Assembly: GCA_023897205.1 (NCBI GenBank)
Contig: JAHWDD010000010.1
Coordinates: 310,001 to 374,000 of the forward strand
Source: Exophiala sp. HKRS030
Taxonomy: Eukaryota; Ascomycota; Eurotiomycetes; Chaetothyriales; Herpotrichiellaceae
DNA: 64,000 nucleotides
Direction of reading: 5' to 3'
Below, one piece after another: positions 44,426 through 55,666 of this stretch; the first letter of the stretch is position 1, and every line of letters starts with the position of its first letter. The translations under genes were made by a program, and so were the position numbers. The notes below the pieces were generated by a model. It searched no databases and had not been told where the DNA came from. It saw only the letters and a program-made list of their open reading frames with translations.

Positions 44426-44887
44426 CTACTGCGTGATCTTTTGTAATTTGCAGTTGTTGCACCTGGCGTGCCCACACCGTGGACACGATTCAGCTTTGAT
44501 GTTGATGGCGCTTTTCCCGTCCTTACACTGAGGGCGGGGGGGAAAATTCGAACAAAGTCAGCCTTTCAAGCACGATCAACACCGACGAGGGAAACTGGCC
44601 GGGGGGAGGGGGAGGGGGGGAATACTCACGCAGGACCAAATGAAGACCGTTTTCCTTTTGCCTTTTGTCGGAGGGATTTGGCGGACACCGGCGCTGCTAG
44701 GATCGATGATATCGATGGGAATACGAGGAGCGAAGCCAATGTTCGAAGAATCATGATGGAAATGGTCAAGACGTTCAATAGAGGTGCGATTTGGTACGGC
44801 GACTTTGGAGCGCGTGAGGTGCGCCTGAGGTTGCCGGTCTGGGGGTCCATGAAGCTGGCTAGGCGGTGGGTCCAGGTACGTCTTCAT
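44426..44887 (-). CDS. small Cys-rich zinc-type protein, copy 1
   Basis: Exons 44630-44887 and 44426-44527 with a 102-base intron (GTGAGT...CTCAG) encode 119 residues from ATG 44887. The N-terminal 70 residues are Pro/His-rich with no motif. The C-terminal part reads TVFIWSC-CKDGK, then INIKAESCPRCGHARCNNCKLQKITQ, giving a CC + CPRC + CNNC cluster with a His two residues from the central pair, consistent with one or two bound zinc ions. The intron sits at the same place as in copy 2, immediately after the first Cys codon. Small proteins with such a terminal Cys cluster are common in filamentous fungi and uncharacterised. It could be a protein-interaction knuckle rather than a DNA binder. Confidence 0.72.
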
Positions 44888-45368
44888 CCCGATTCAAAGG
44901 CTTAATTTTTGCCTTGTGATTATGCAATTGAAAAGTGAGAACTGAGGCCTCAAAGTGGCCACCCATATTTATGGTACTTCACAAGGTGTACACGGACATT
45001 TGGAAAGACATGAGGAGGTTGGGCTCTACCCAACCTCTTCAGATCCCCTGAAACCTCGCAGATAGCAATTCGAGGACAATTCGTCATTGATTTAGGGCTC
45101 AATCTGTTGTGCCCCGTATCTGTGGATTGCATTCTGTACCTGATGGCTAGAAGATCTCTTGTTTTGCGGAGTAATGCATGCCGCCCGAGATCTCCGATAT
45201 ACCAATCCCAGTCGCCAACTGCTAGCAACAGGGCCCCACAGCTACAATGCTTCGTTTCATTCCATACTCAACACTCACACAATCTTCTCATTTTCGTCTT
45301 CTGCTTCACCTTGGAACCTGTTTTCAACACCTTCAGCATCCACGGACATAGAGGTAACAGTAACAAAG
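44888..45368. other. intergenic, divergent promoter
   Basis: 480 bases between the small zinc-type gene and the short Cys-containing ORF. Pyrimidine-rich sequence at about 45270-45330 precedes the ORF, as in many fungal promoters. Confidence 0.45.
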
Positions 45369-45548
45369 ATGTGTAATTTTTTTTCCTGTCCGCCAGCTCC
45401 TTCTGCTGGCTGTTTTTCATGCGACCCTGGAGAGGCACACTCCACGCAAAGCTGCGAGCAACCGAGCAGCATGGATAAAAACGTGCTCAGTCTTCAGCAA
45501 CCAGCCTTCAATCCTCGAAAATACCTGGACAATACCGACTCGGGTTGA
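45369..45548 (+). CDS. short Cys-containing ORF (candidate small protein)
   Basis: ATG 45369 to TGA 45548, 59 residues. The start MCNFFSCPPAPSAGCFSCDP packs four cysteines into 18 residues (positions 2, 7, 15, 18) with one more at 29, loosely like fungal metallothionein-type or other metal-binding peptides. There is no signal peptide. The upstream 100 bases are CT-rich with a purine-rich context before the ATG (AACAAAGATG), a good fungal translation start. No family is recognised and the gene may not be real. Confidence 0.4.
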   Translation: MCNFFSCPPAPSAGCFSCDPGEAHSTQSCEQPSSMDKNVLSLQQPAFNPRKYLDNTDSG

Positions 45549-46746
45549 AAACTCGTCTGCCGAGCTTCTCTGCGAGTCGCCTGTCGACATTCCCTTGGTG
45601 CACACTGTCGACGTGAGTCCGGTTTGCACGCAGACCTGGGTTGCGTTGCGATGGCACCGAAACCATCAACCCCCTCTGAAGAACTTGGCTCCTTAGAAAT
45701 ACTTCCACCAAACAGATCGGGAGGCCCCCCTCTCCCAAATACCCTGTTCAACGTCCTACTGTAACTCGTGGCTAAACTGGCACGAATACCTTTTTTCTTT
45801 TGCGTCATCATGGCACACCTACCACCACCACCATCATCACAAGGTCAAACCTCTCCCCTCTCGATGGCAAGACACGGATCCTCTTCGTTTCATCATCAAG
45901 AATCACAAGCCTTTACCACCATCCAACCCCCAAAGGTTTTGCACAACGAAACCTGAGATGGGCAGGACCAATTTCTTTTTTGGTTTCAAATATTTTATGG
46001 GCCTCTTCCAAGGCCTGGTGCTGCTGCTAGCATCGACAGATCCAGGGAGATTATTCTGCGAAACAAAGAGGCTAGCTACATTGAAGGACGCAGTGCCGAA
46101 AGATACACCCGCCTGATAAATCCAGAGAACTTAATAAGTCTGCCCCCCCCCTGTCCCCCGTCTCGGCGCCGCAATGGGCGAGACAGGGTCATGGCAATCT
46201 CGTAGGCGAACAAACGCTGAGACAAAAAGAGGGGTGGAAAGGCGGCGGAAAAGAACGCCGAGGCGAGGCTGGGGAATGAAGCAAAATGAGGATGGCAGGG
46301 CAAAGCCACAACGATGCGCCACAGGAGGGAGCTGAACAGGCCAACTACCTACAAGAGGTAAATGGATTTCTCAACCTTTGGCTTTCAACGCAAATGTCGA
46401 GTGCTGGAGAAAGGGGTTTCAATTCAACATCAAAAGATAACAGAGTACTCCGTATTGATATTATTATTAAAAATATCATAAGAAAGTACAGGTATCTAAT
46501 GTACCTAGGTATGTGGTCACGTTCGGTGTGGGACATTGCCCAACACCCCATTTCTTGCCATCGGCCCCATGTCCATCATATTATGGTCGTAAAAAGACTC
46601 ACCAACTCCTGCCAAAGTACTGTTTGGTCCTTTGAACAAAAAACCCAGAAAAAAAAATCAAGTTTCCCGCTCCAACCTTCATCATCATAAATCGAAACAA
46701 CATTATTCGATGACATATCGTTACATCCGGGGTCTTCAAGTCATCC
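45549..46746. other. intergenic, mostly 3' flanks
   Basis: About 1.2 kb with simple CCA/CAT repeats near 45822-45842, a poly-C run near 46143-46150, a TACTCCGTA copy at 46446-46454 and a TACCTAGGTA at 46501-46510. No gene supported. Confidence 0.5.
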
Positions 46747-49700
46747 CTAAATATACACCGAGGAGAGGCCGAGTGCCTTGTCCATCTGTTCCGTACTGGC
46801 CAGGAAGTGATTCACGCTCAACCTCGCCGCACTGTTACGGTCCCCGTGTCCTTTCTTGTTCTCCTCTTCTTGTTCAAGGAATCCCGGCGAGGAAGGGGCG
46901 TCGTCGAATTGTCCACCGCTGGTCGGCGAGCTGAAGACGTCTGCTCCTTCATCCGCCGAGAGTGATCGAGGAATCGGACTCGGGACGGAAGGAGGTTGTC
47001 GCAACGCCAGGGCTGAGTCTTGAGCTCCAGAATGCCGAAGCGACGCTCTCTTCGTATTGCTCTTCTCGGCCCGGGGGACATCGTTTTCCTTGTCGTTGTT
47101 GTCGTATTCTGGAGTAGACACGACCGACGGCCGGCCGTCGACGGGTGGCAGCGCGGTCAGAGTAGGATCTTCCACCGCGGTCTGGATCTTGCTCATCGCC
47201 ATCGGTTTCGTCGTCGGTTGCGATGGCACCGAGATGGCCGGTCCAGGTTCGGAGATCATGCTGCTCATCCGTCTGTGTTGACCCTGTCCGGGCTTGGTGA
47301 CGCGTTCTTTGGCGTTGACTTTACTCAACGGCCAGCCGCTACCCGAGCTCGACTGTCTCACGTGAGTACGGCGGGGAATCCGAGGCATGTTGCCGGTCGA
47401 CATTCTCTGTGCGTATTGCTGGCTGACGACCAAGGCGTCGTCGTCGTTCTCGATCTGGTCGGGAATGTCGTCGAGGTGAGAAGAGCCCTTGATCCCTCGC
47501 GCGCGGTTCATGGGAGCGATGACTCTCACCATCATCCGCAGTTGGTCTGCTTGCCATCGGATCCTCTCCTCTTGCTTCAAGATGGTCCCGTAGTAGTCCT
47601 CGAGATTCTCGTGGAGAGTCTTGACCAAACTGATGTCGAAGCTGTTCCATCTTCTGCGCTTCGTCGGAGGACGTGACGGTCTGCTCTGAGGTGACTTGCC
47701 CCGACCAGAGCGGTTCATGCTCGGTGTCGTGGACTCGTCACTGGAGCTGCTCGGCTGGATACTGTTCTGTCTCGCGTGACGTTTGGTCTTCCGAGGAGGA
47801 GGAACACCAGAAGTGGTGGAAGACTCGACTCTCGCGACCCGGACGCTAGCGGTATTTGGCTTCGTACCATTGGACCCTTGATGCGTCGTTACTTCTCGCA
47901 AAGTCGAAGGGCCAGCCTTGTATTGCTTGTTCTTCAGTGGGCTGCCAGGACGGCCACTCCCATTGCCGCTACCGATACTTGGACTCGGGCTCATGGCGCC
48001 GGCGCGGAACCGTGCAGTGACTGGATCGGAATCCACAACGACGAAGATATTACTCTGTCCCAGCACTTGCCCAGAACGAGATGAATTTTGTTTCTTAGAT
48101 GACTGCCGGCGTGGGCTGGTCACACTGCTGAAACTATATCCGCGCGCTCGAGTAGGACTTTGCACACTGGCAACGCTACTACTACCTGGCCGAGACTTTG
48201 GCACTGCTGGAAATTGATCAAGTTGATCCACATCGACTTGTCTTTCATAAGGTGTGGGGCGGTCGAAGGATGTAGGAGGCGTGGTAGTGGTATTGGTATG
48301 TTGATGTCCAGCAGAATCGCTACTGGCTGGTCGGTTGGGTGAACTAGATGAGTTTTTGGACGTTGCAAGATCCTTCAAACGCTTTTCTTTCACTTTGTCG
48401 GCACGGGCACTGCAGATGCTTCGCCGACAAGAGCGCGATGATCTCATAGAGTTTCCGGATAGCTTCGAAGAAAGGGAGCTCGATGATGGTTGTTCGGCCA
48501 GACCCATTGCAGCGGCATCAGTACCGTGTGTTTTACCTTGAGCCGTGCTTTGCTTGAGACCTGGGTACATTGGCCTCACGGCGGATGGCTCAAGAACCAC
48601 GTCGACCGGTGGAGCCTGGCACACTACACGGATAGACGACCGAGACAAGACCACAGGCATCGCCGAAGCTTGTCCTTTCCGAGGGCGTCGGCCACCACGG
48701 CCACTGTCAACGCTGTGTCGTGGACTCTGCTCTAGGAATGCATCTGGAGGCAACGCTGGTAACGGTCGTTCTGGCGGTATACTTGGAGGCCCACGTTGCC
48801 CTGACTCAGAGCTCAAGGATGGAATCTTCTCCAGTGTTGTCTTGGTTTTGGTAGGCTCTCCGTAGTGGACCTGGGCTTCGATCTTTGCGAGGGTATCAAC
48901 GCTCATGGTTGTCCTTAATGTACGGCCAGCGGTAGAAGAGCCCGAAGGTATTCGAAGGAATGACCGATCAATGATAGGCCGGCGAGTGGTCGTCCTAGTC
49001 CTCGTAGGCTGACCAGAACCTGAAGAGGGTTGACCTTTCACCGCTGATGGGTTAGGGTTGGACTTTGATCGTGCCAGCTGGAACATATTTGTAAAGTTCG
49101 CCACCGCCTTGCTGGAGACACTGGTAGTTATCTGGGGTCGTTGTTTACGTTCAACCAACTCATCTGTTGGTGGAAGGTTGGTTAGCGCGTCCTTTATGGA
49201 GATGGACTGTTGCGACTTGGGTCGGCGACTTGCTGCTGCGAGCACATCTTGAGATCCAACTGCCGAAAACATGGGCAATAAGAAGTCGTGGTCAAAATCC
49301 ATGCTGCGCAAGAGCTCTTGACATTCAGAGGAGAATTTGTTGTCCTTTTCAGGATCGTGAAGAGATGGAATTGGGGATGGGATTCGTGGCTGACGTCCTC
49401 TCTGTGTCTCATGTGCAACTCGCTTGCCCCGGTGTTCCGTGGGCAACAGTGGCAGCTGCTTCGAGGTGATTGACGGGCCTCTCGACCTTGCCGGCACGGC
49501 GACTCGTGTTGAGGTTGGAACTCCAGCTCTGTCTGCGATCCGCTGAAACTTGACCTCGCGTTGCTTCGTTGGCGTGACCTTGCGCCCACGAGAGCGCGAT
49601 CTGCGCCACTTTTTGGAAGTTGTACTCGTGACTGCAGACGCGCCTGCCTTAGTAGCGGGCAAGCATGGCTGTGAGGGCGGGTGACATAAGCCTCCATCTT

Positions 49701-50154
49701 GGGCTTCGATACTGCTGTCACTGGTGGTCCTAGGTGGAGGAGATCTGTGCGAGCTTCTTCCTCGGGCAACAGGCTTCTTAGTTGCGCGCTGTTGTTCGAA
49801 CAAGGCTTCGCGCATGGTACGCGTTTGGCTCTGCGATTCGTCGGGGCCATCTGATTCTCTAGGAGAGTCTGCGGGAACTTGGGTCACCGTGACGGTCGGA
49901 GTAGGTACCGGTTTTCGGGAATCGTGCACCTTGGCCCATTTCCTGGATTGTTGAAACTGTGGCAGCCTGCGAGGTTGACGAGGGCTTTTGTGAGCGCCCC
50001 TATACACGTGTACTGTAGGACTAGGACATGATCCATCTTCGTCGGTAAGAGGTTGTGGACTCGAGAGGAAAGAGCCTGGGAGGTCTGGTAGACTCTTGTC
50101 CGCGAATGCGCCGAGGGGACCATTGCGCGGTCCTGCTGTTGAAGAGCTGACCAT
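46747..50154 (-). CDS. large Ser/Pro/Arg-rich disordered protein with coiled coil
   Basis: Single uninterrupted frame of 1135 codons from ATG 50154. The sequence is mostly disordered: Ser, Pro, Arg and Thr dominate, with many SP/TP and RxxS sites. The N terminus contains DKSLPDLPGSF; similar LPALPP motifs recur (PLPALPPDAF) and could bind SH3 domains. The only structured-looking part is at about residues 835-890 (NSFDISLVKTLHENLEDYYGTILKQEERIRWQADQLRMMVRVIAPM), a predicted coiled coil. No catalytic motif is visible. Such proteins are typical fungal scaffold or polarity factors, but no function can be assigned. The 4.7 kb upstream of it contains no recognisable gene. Confidence 0.8.
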   Translation of the reverse strand: MVSSSTAGPRNGPLGAFADKSLPDLPGSFLSSPQPLTDEDGSCPSPTVHVYRGAHKSPRQPRRLPQFQQSRKWAKVHDSRKPVPTPTVTVTQVPADSPRESDGPDESQSQTRTMREALFEQQRATKKPVARGRSSHRSPPPRTTSDSSIEAQDGGLCHPPSQPCLPATKAGASAVTSTTSKKWRRSRSRGRKVTPTKQREVKFQRIADRAGVPTSTRVAVPARSRGPSITSKQLPLLPTEHRGKRVAHETQRGRQPRIPSPIPSLHDPEKDNKFSSECQELLRSMDFDHDFLLPMFSAVGSQDVLAAASRRPKSQQSISIKDALTNLPPTDELVERKQRPQITTSVSSKAVANFTNMFQLARSKSNPNPSAVKGQPSSGSGQPTRTRTTTRRPIIDRSFLRIPSGSSTAGRTLRTTMSVDTLAKIEAQVHYGEPTKTKTTLEKIPSLSSESGQRGPPSIPPERPLPALPPDAFLEQSPRHSVDSGRGGRRPRKGQASAMPVVLSRSSIRVVCQAPPVDVVLEPSAVRPMYPGLKQSTAQGKTHGTDAAAMGLAEQPSSSSLSSKLSGNSMRSSRSCRRSICSARADKVKEKRLKDLATSKNSSSSPNRPASSDSAGHQHTNTTTTPPTSFDRPTPYERQVDVDQLDQFPAVPKSRPGSSSVASVQSPTRARGYSFSSVTSPRRQSSKKQNSSRSGQVLGQSNIFVVVDSDPVTARFRAGAMSPSPSIGSGNGSGRPGSPLKNKQYKAGPSTLREVTTHQGSNGTKPNTASVRVARVESSTTSGVPPPRKTKRHARQNSIQPSSSSDESTTPSMNRSGRGKSPQSRPSRPPTKRRRWNSFDISLVKTLHENLEDYYGTILKQEERIRWQADQLRMMVRVIAPMNRARGIKGSSHLDDIPDQIENDDDALVVSQQYAQRMSTGNMPRIPRRTHVRQSSSGSGWPLSKVNAKERVTKPGQGQHRRMSSMISEPGPAISVPSQPTTKPMAMSKIQTAVEDPTLTALPPVDGRPSVVSTPEYDNNDKENDVPRAEKSNTKRASLRHSGAQDSALALRQPPSVPSPIPRSLSADEGADVFSSPTSGGQFDDAPSSPGFLEQEEENKKGHGDRNSAARLSVNHFLASTEQMDKALGLSSVYI

Positions 50155-53100
50155 CGCGGTAGATAAAGGTCGTCGACCCTGTCAGGCAGGGAAGACTTGC
50201 GAACGAGCACGAGCAAAGTGTAGCTGTCGCTGTGCAGATTTCAAAATCGCTGCATTGATCTGGGGTGATACAAGTGAAGAGGATCGTCGCAGAGGATCCA
50301 AAGGGGAATGCTGGTATATGCCCACAGATGAATTAACTCAGATTGAACGCATTGACCAGGGACCCTTGACGGGGAGCATTCCTGCTTTATGCCGGTTGGC
50401 AGCACATGCCAGCTGTCAGAGATACGGATTGCATAGAAAGAGGGGAATCAGAAGCGTCGCAAGAAGGGGCAGAGCACGGCGTCCGCTGATAGAGCACGCA
50501 TGCAGTAGTGGAAGGCTGGTAGTTCGTAGTCAAAGAACGGCGGAGAATATGGAACAAGGACACGGCCTGCATAACTCGCGGTTGACAGCTCCTGTCAGAT
50601 ACTTGTGTGCCATGAAAAGATGGCCCAAGCAAGGGTGTTTAATCCAAGGCAGAACGGATACCAAAATGTGCTGGTGCAATTTTTTTGACAGGAGGGCCGC
50701 CCACAGACACCGAAAGAAGGGCATGAGGTCACTGCGCGTTTCCGCTGCAGCAATAAGGTTGCTGCTAGAGATGGCTCATAAGGGTCTGACTTCGGTCGAC
50801 AGAGCGGTTCCCTTTGAGTTGCTCCTCAGCCATACCGTTTTCCCGCTTTGCAAACCCAGCAACAGCACGTATACACCCTCAACACGAAGTCTGTGAGGGT
50901 AGATAACACAGTGCAATGTGTCTACGAGATCCGGGGTCGTGAGAAGAATATCCGAAGTTCGTTGAGTCTATCGAAGCCTCAGTGGGTAAATTGTGGGGAG
51001 TTGTGACCGTGATCAAATTGAGAGTCGACCAGGAGGTACAACTCATCCTCAGCCACGACCGGCATGGAGTCGGAACGGACGGACGCAAGGGCGAGGCCGC
51101 ACTCCATTCAACGCGACAAACGGCGATGAGACGTAATCATTATTTGGACATAGTGTCTGTGGTGGCGTTCTGGAGAGAGGAACCCTTTGAAGCTGAAGGG
51201 GGTTGTGGAGGGAGAGCCTGTTCCACAGTAAACAAAACCGCAGCTGCGTACAGTAGGCGCTGCTCTGTCCTGTACAGTAGTGATGTCAAATCCAGGGTCA
51301 TTAAACCTCATTAGTTCCCATTGAGGGATGATGCTGCATGTCATTTCGACCCTCCATCTAGCTTGTCGTCGACCTCATTGGTGTAGGTGGGTGCTTTCAT
51401 ATCGGTGGCTGTCATCCCTGCTGCGGTGTGGAGGTGAAGGTCTCAAAGTGGCATCGAACTTGCACTGGAGCAAGCTGTGGTGGCTTATTTAGGCCTTTCG
51501 CTAAAACTTGTCGTCTCGCTACTATGCAATGACCCTTGACCAGCACGAGATGCGTCTTTCTGAATACGAGATCCCAAGCGAGTCAGGAAGTTTTGAATGT
51601 GTGGTGTCCGAGCAAGCGGTCGAGCTGGCTTATCATCGGTCTTGCGAGCCTGATACTCCTAGGTTGGAAATTCTTTGAATGTAGAGATGCCTGTGAAGCG
51701 ATGGGTGAGGACAATGTTTACGACCACGATGGAAAACCACCCGTGGGCGGAGGACGATGATGCGGACAGTAATTCTCTGTCTTGGATCGAAGGGTGAGTA
51801 AAGGCGACTTGGAAGAGGCGACGGCAAAAGAATGACGATTTGCGTGTTTCTAGGTACGAGTGGTGGGGGCGGAATGGCGAGTTTTGATGGAGGACGCTTG
51901 TTTCTCATCAAATGGGGGCAACGCAGCTGGGCTTTTTAGGCCACTATTGGTATCCGTACAGAGACGGAGATGGGGGCTGCATGGCTCTCCAAGCTGCTCT
52001 TCACGGGCCCTTGTAGGCTCATCTAGCCTAACTACACGAGCCTAGGACCTTTCCCCATCAGAGGATCCTCTACGCATCCTCGCGTTTGCAGGCAAGGCAC
52101 AGTCATAGAATACTCCATACTCCGTACAACACTCAGGTGATAGGCGACCACGGTCCGCGCGCTCCGGGGTCTGGAGAAATCTGTCTGTGCCAGTTGGATG
52201 ATAGAAGTCAGTATGGCATAGTCTTTCTCCCTTCACTGTCTTCTCTGGGCCGTTTGAAGTCTGGTACGGTACTTCGGTCATGCTCGTAGCTATCTTTGGC
52301 ACTTCTCTCGGGGGCAAAGATTGGCGCACAGTGATGGCGGGGAATCGTACTCTGTCTGATTCCTTGACCACCTGTCAACCCTGCGTTGGTGTTAAAAAAT
52401 GCCAGCCCTCCTGTTTTTGCCTCTTCGCGATCAACTATCATCTGACATGTTTCCCTAGCTGCATGAAGATGGACCAGGGGCTAGTGAGATCTGCGCTGTG
52501 ATCACCTCTTTGGATCTTGGTACAAATGTCTAAAGACTTCGGTCACTCATCCGAACATCTTCCCCTCGTCCCTCGGCCACCAATCTGCTTCCATCATGCC
52601 ATTCTTTTCTCTCACAACATTCGGATCCCCCAAATCAAGCATGCTCCAGATAGGGAGTAGTCGCCCTACTTGTTGGTTGTGCCCCTTTGCTTTTCAAGAG
52701 GGGTTCAAGGACGAATGAATACGAATGAGCACCCAAAGCAATTCGAAGCGGGCAAGAAGTCAGCTGGCTTCATGTGTACCCGAGGTAAGACTTGGGAGAT
52801 CATCTTGCAGATACCTCATAAGCAAAACACATCAAGAACAACGCCCAGAGGGTGATTGATCCAGGTGCCGTGGAATTGCATCTCCTGTGCCATTCCGTCG
52901 TCGTGATCTTCCATGAGACTTTAATCGACAGTCGTATGTACAGGATACTCCACGTGAGGCGTAGATTCCAGTTGCATGGTAACCCTGGTTGATCACGAGC
53001 TCGCAGATAGAGGCTTACGAGCACCGGATTGATCTTTCGCGACGACTAAATTACGCACATTCATCCCTGCTTCGCTTATGTAGTTCTGTTGATGGTTCGT

Positions 53101-54898
53101 TGATCAGCTCATTTAGGCCAGTCTGTCATCTGTCCGGAGAGGCACCGAGTCACTTGGCGGCTCGAAACAGCGCACGCCTGCAAGATATATGCAACCACTC
53201 TTGCATGCAGATGGTCGGTGGTCGATGGGCACAAGTATCTTTGACAAGGAATTTCGGATCGTCTCAGGAGATCAACAGTCTGGCCTGCTTTGATCGTACA
53301 TCCTGTGACCTGTAGGAGCCCATGGGCGCGGGCATTCATTGGCAGACTCCCGAACGAACGACTTCAAACTCGCTCTTCCACAATCGTTTGCGGCTTGATA
53401 ATCTCCCCGGTCTTGTCCAACCCTGGCACCTTTACGTAGAATGTCTAGCAATAATACTGCCTTGAACCTGGATCTGGTGGAGTTGAGATGCGAGCGTTGA
53501 TGAACTCCAGCTCACCGCTCGGAATCGAGCGAACGGATCCTCTTGGCTGATCCTCCCGATCCTTCTGCAGCTTGTTGTGGACATGGTGAGACATATGTAC
53601 ATGCATGAGTAGCAAAGCACCTAAAACATCCCAATATGGGATCAAGATGCACAATAATCAGTAATATTGGAAATCCCTCTCCCAATTCGGTTGCAATCTC
53701 AGTTGTTCAACAACACCTTCGCCAATCGCTTATCGACCTTGACTAAATCTTGCATCGACTTGAGCAGCCTGAACCCGAAAACACGGTCAACCACCCCTTG
53801 CCACAGGCGACCACTGCAAACCACATCGCCTCATCCTCGCTTGCATAAGCACAGCAACTCCTATTTGATATTCGCGCCCCAAACAAAAGCATTCGGCGAT
53901 AACGCCATATCCGCCGGTGATGTTGTGGTGGAACGAGAATATATGGGAATAATAGTTCGGATGCAGGCATGCACAAGCCGTCGCAGACGATGTGTTCTTG
54001 GTTCGTGGCCTTGAAACATACCCTGCGTCAGCACGAACTCACGTTCAAGGACCCCCACCTCGCAATAAGGGGCTGCAGGAAGGAGACTGCTCTCAGTCCC
54101 ATGCCCATGAGCTTGAAGAGGTTTCCGACTCCAAGTGATTCTGTCTTCTGTGAGTGATTGAAGCAAGACGACATGTGTGGTGAGTAGGCTGTAATATGGC
54201 GAGTCCTTGCCATGAACAATGACTGGTTCAGGTTCTACCATGCTCTTGATTCTTCTTGATCGTCATGTATGTACATACATCTCCGAAGACCCGGTGTCAA
54301 GATAATCGCAGAAGAAGACCCAGAGTCCTTTTTGAGATGTCATATTGGACAAAGGTGTATTCCGCGGGACGACTCAAACGAAGACTTTCATTGAAGATAT
54401 TAGCCAGCCTATCGAACGGATACTCGCTCAGACCATTGTAGGTAACTTGCGACTACGAACTAGCCTGCACCTAACAGGGATCATGAATTCTGCACGATTA
54501 GCAGTTGGATAGCAATATGCCTGCTGCTGTGCAGAGTTGTTTTCGTAGGTTATCGCGCATTGATTGCTGACAAGGCTGGAATGTAGATGGCTTATATAAT
54601 ACCTGCTAAATCATACGTGACAAGGCTGGCATCCAAGCCTGTCGATAACTACGAATGTAATTAAATGCCCATACATACGCCACTGTCAGCTACCTATCAA
54701 GCAACCATCCACCGGCGAATCTTGGATTCGATGCAGCCATGTCTAAGAATGCATCCCATGCTCCCGGCAAGTATGCAATCTGTCCGAAGGCCTAATCCAA
54801 AGCCAACATGCAGATCCGATTTCTGGACATCTAGAAACGAGCCAGTCGTGCAAAAGGTGACCAAAGATGTATCCTTGCCCGGCCAAGGAGAACCTATT
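50155..54898. other. 4.7-kb gene-sparse region
   Basis: No ORF here has a convincing start, length or family. The longest (266 codons, plus strand 50096-50896) lies antisense to the start of the 1135-residue gene and then continues into its promoter. Visible elements are a TACTCCGTA copy at 52118-52126, a perfect 16-base palindrome of ATGTATGT at 54265-54280, and a 12-base direct repeat (TGACAAGGCTGG) at 54568 and 54618. It could hold long promoters, non-coding transcripts or strongly decayed genes. Confidence 0.5.
54265..54280. repeat. 16-bp perfect palindrome
   Basis: ATGTATGT followed by its exact reverse complement, with no spacer. No associated gene. Confidence 0.75.
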
Positions 54899-55426
54899 CT
54901 AACCATGTGAGAATGTCATTGGCACCGATCTCCGGCCAGAGTTACGACGCCTCTGCCGCCTCTGGGGTTGCACATTCTCTGACTCGGCGGCGAGGCTCGA
55001 CAAAAATCGTTGGAAGTTTTCGACCCATCTGCGTATGGTGTCCCAAATTGACGAGAAGAACCCTTGGATCCACGAGAACACCGTGAACCAGGGAATAAAA
55101 TACACGGCCGCAGCGACGCCTGCCCCAACGAGGGCGGCAGGACCAGTCGCCGTGAGCAACGCAGACGTCTTGAACGCTCCCCCTGCAAGGTTGAAGCTCA
55201 TCCCCGCAACCTTGTATTGAACGAAGATTCCACCAGCGGTGGCCTTGAGTGCGACTAGTACCTTCCCCGTCGCAACGACGAGGCTCAGGATTGCGGAAAG
55301 CGGCTCTTTGACTCTGGACCACCAGTGACCGTTCTGATCTATGTTCTTTATGAGACGTAATTTCTCGTTGAGCTCCTGCCTCTCTCTGGAGGAGAGACTG
55401 TTGTGATCTCTCATGGCCTCAGCCAT
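54899..55426 (-). CDS. small membrane-associated protein next to HET relic
   Basis: From the first in-frame ATG (55426) the frame encodes 175 residues; the open frame extends about 75 codons upstream without an ATG, so a 5' exon may be missing. The protein begins with a charged amphipathic stretch (MRDHNSLSSRERQELNEKLRLIKNIDQNGHWW). Two hydrophobic stretches follow, about 44-75 and 80-118 (LSAILSLVVATGKVLVALKATAG; ALLTATGPAALVGAGVAAAVYFIPWFTVFSW), then an amphipathic IWDTIRRWVENFQRFL and a basic tail (RRQRRR). The overall pattern is of a membrane-inserting protein. It lies directly downstream of, and in the same direction as, the HET pseudogene. I do not recognise a family. Confidence 0.55.
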   Translation of the reverse strand: MAEAMRDHNSLSSRERQELNEKLRLIKNIDQNGHWWSRVKEPLSAILSLVVATGKVLVALKATAGGIFVQYKVAGMSFNLAGGAFKTSALLTATGPAALVGAGVAAAVYFIPWFTVFSWIQGFFSSIWDTIRRWVENFQRFLSSLAAESENVQPQRRQRRRNSGRRSVPMTFSHG

Positions 55427-55616
55427 CAAGGTATTATCACCCGGTTCAGCCAGGCGGTGGACGCCTAGTCCGGAGTAGAGCCTGTTGGAAACACTCCTGT
55501 TCCTATTCCTGCTCCGTTGCTCATATCTTTGCGTTCCAAAGGCTCCGTCTCTTCTCTTCCGTCCTCCGAGTTGGCCATACCACAATAAATCGCTCGACGT
55601 TCTGTTGTGCTTTCGT

Positions 55617-55630
55617 CGTCGTGACGCTTT
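55617..55630 (-). promoter_or_regulatory. 14-base word shared by two neighbouring 5' regions, copy A
   Basis: The word CGTCGTGACGCTTT (plus strand) occurs here, upstream of the small membrane protein gene, and again at 57476-57489 upstream of the HET relic. Both genes run on the minus strand, so the word has the same orientation relative to each. A regulatory role is inferred only from this coincidence. Confidence 0.4.
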
Positions 55631-55666
55631 CTATTTCCTCCGTTGACTAGAAATGTAACACTGAAC

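Noticed and set aside
50096..50896. 266-codon plus-strand ORF
   Set aside because: It overlaps the start of the 1135-residue gene antisense and continues through its promoter; composition is not protein-like and no motif is seen.
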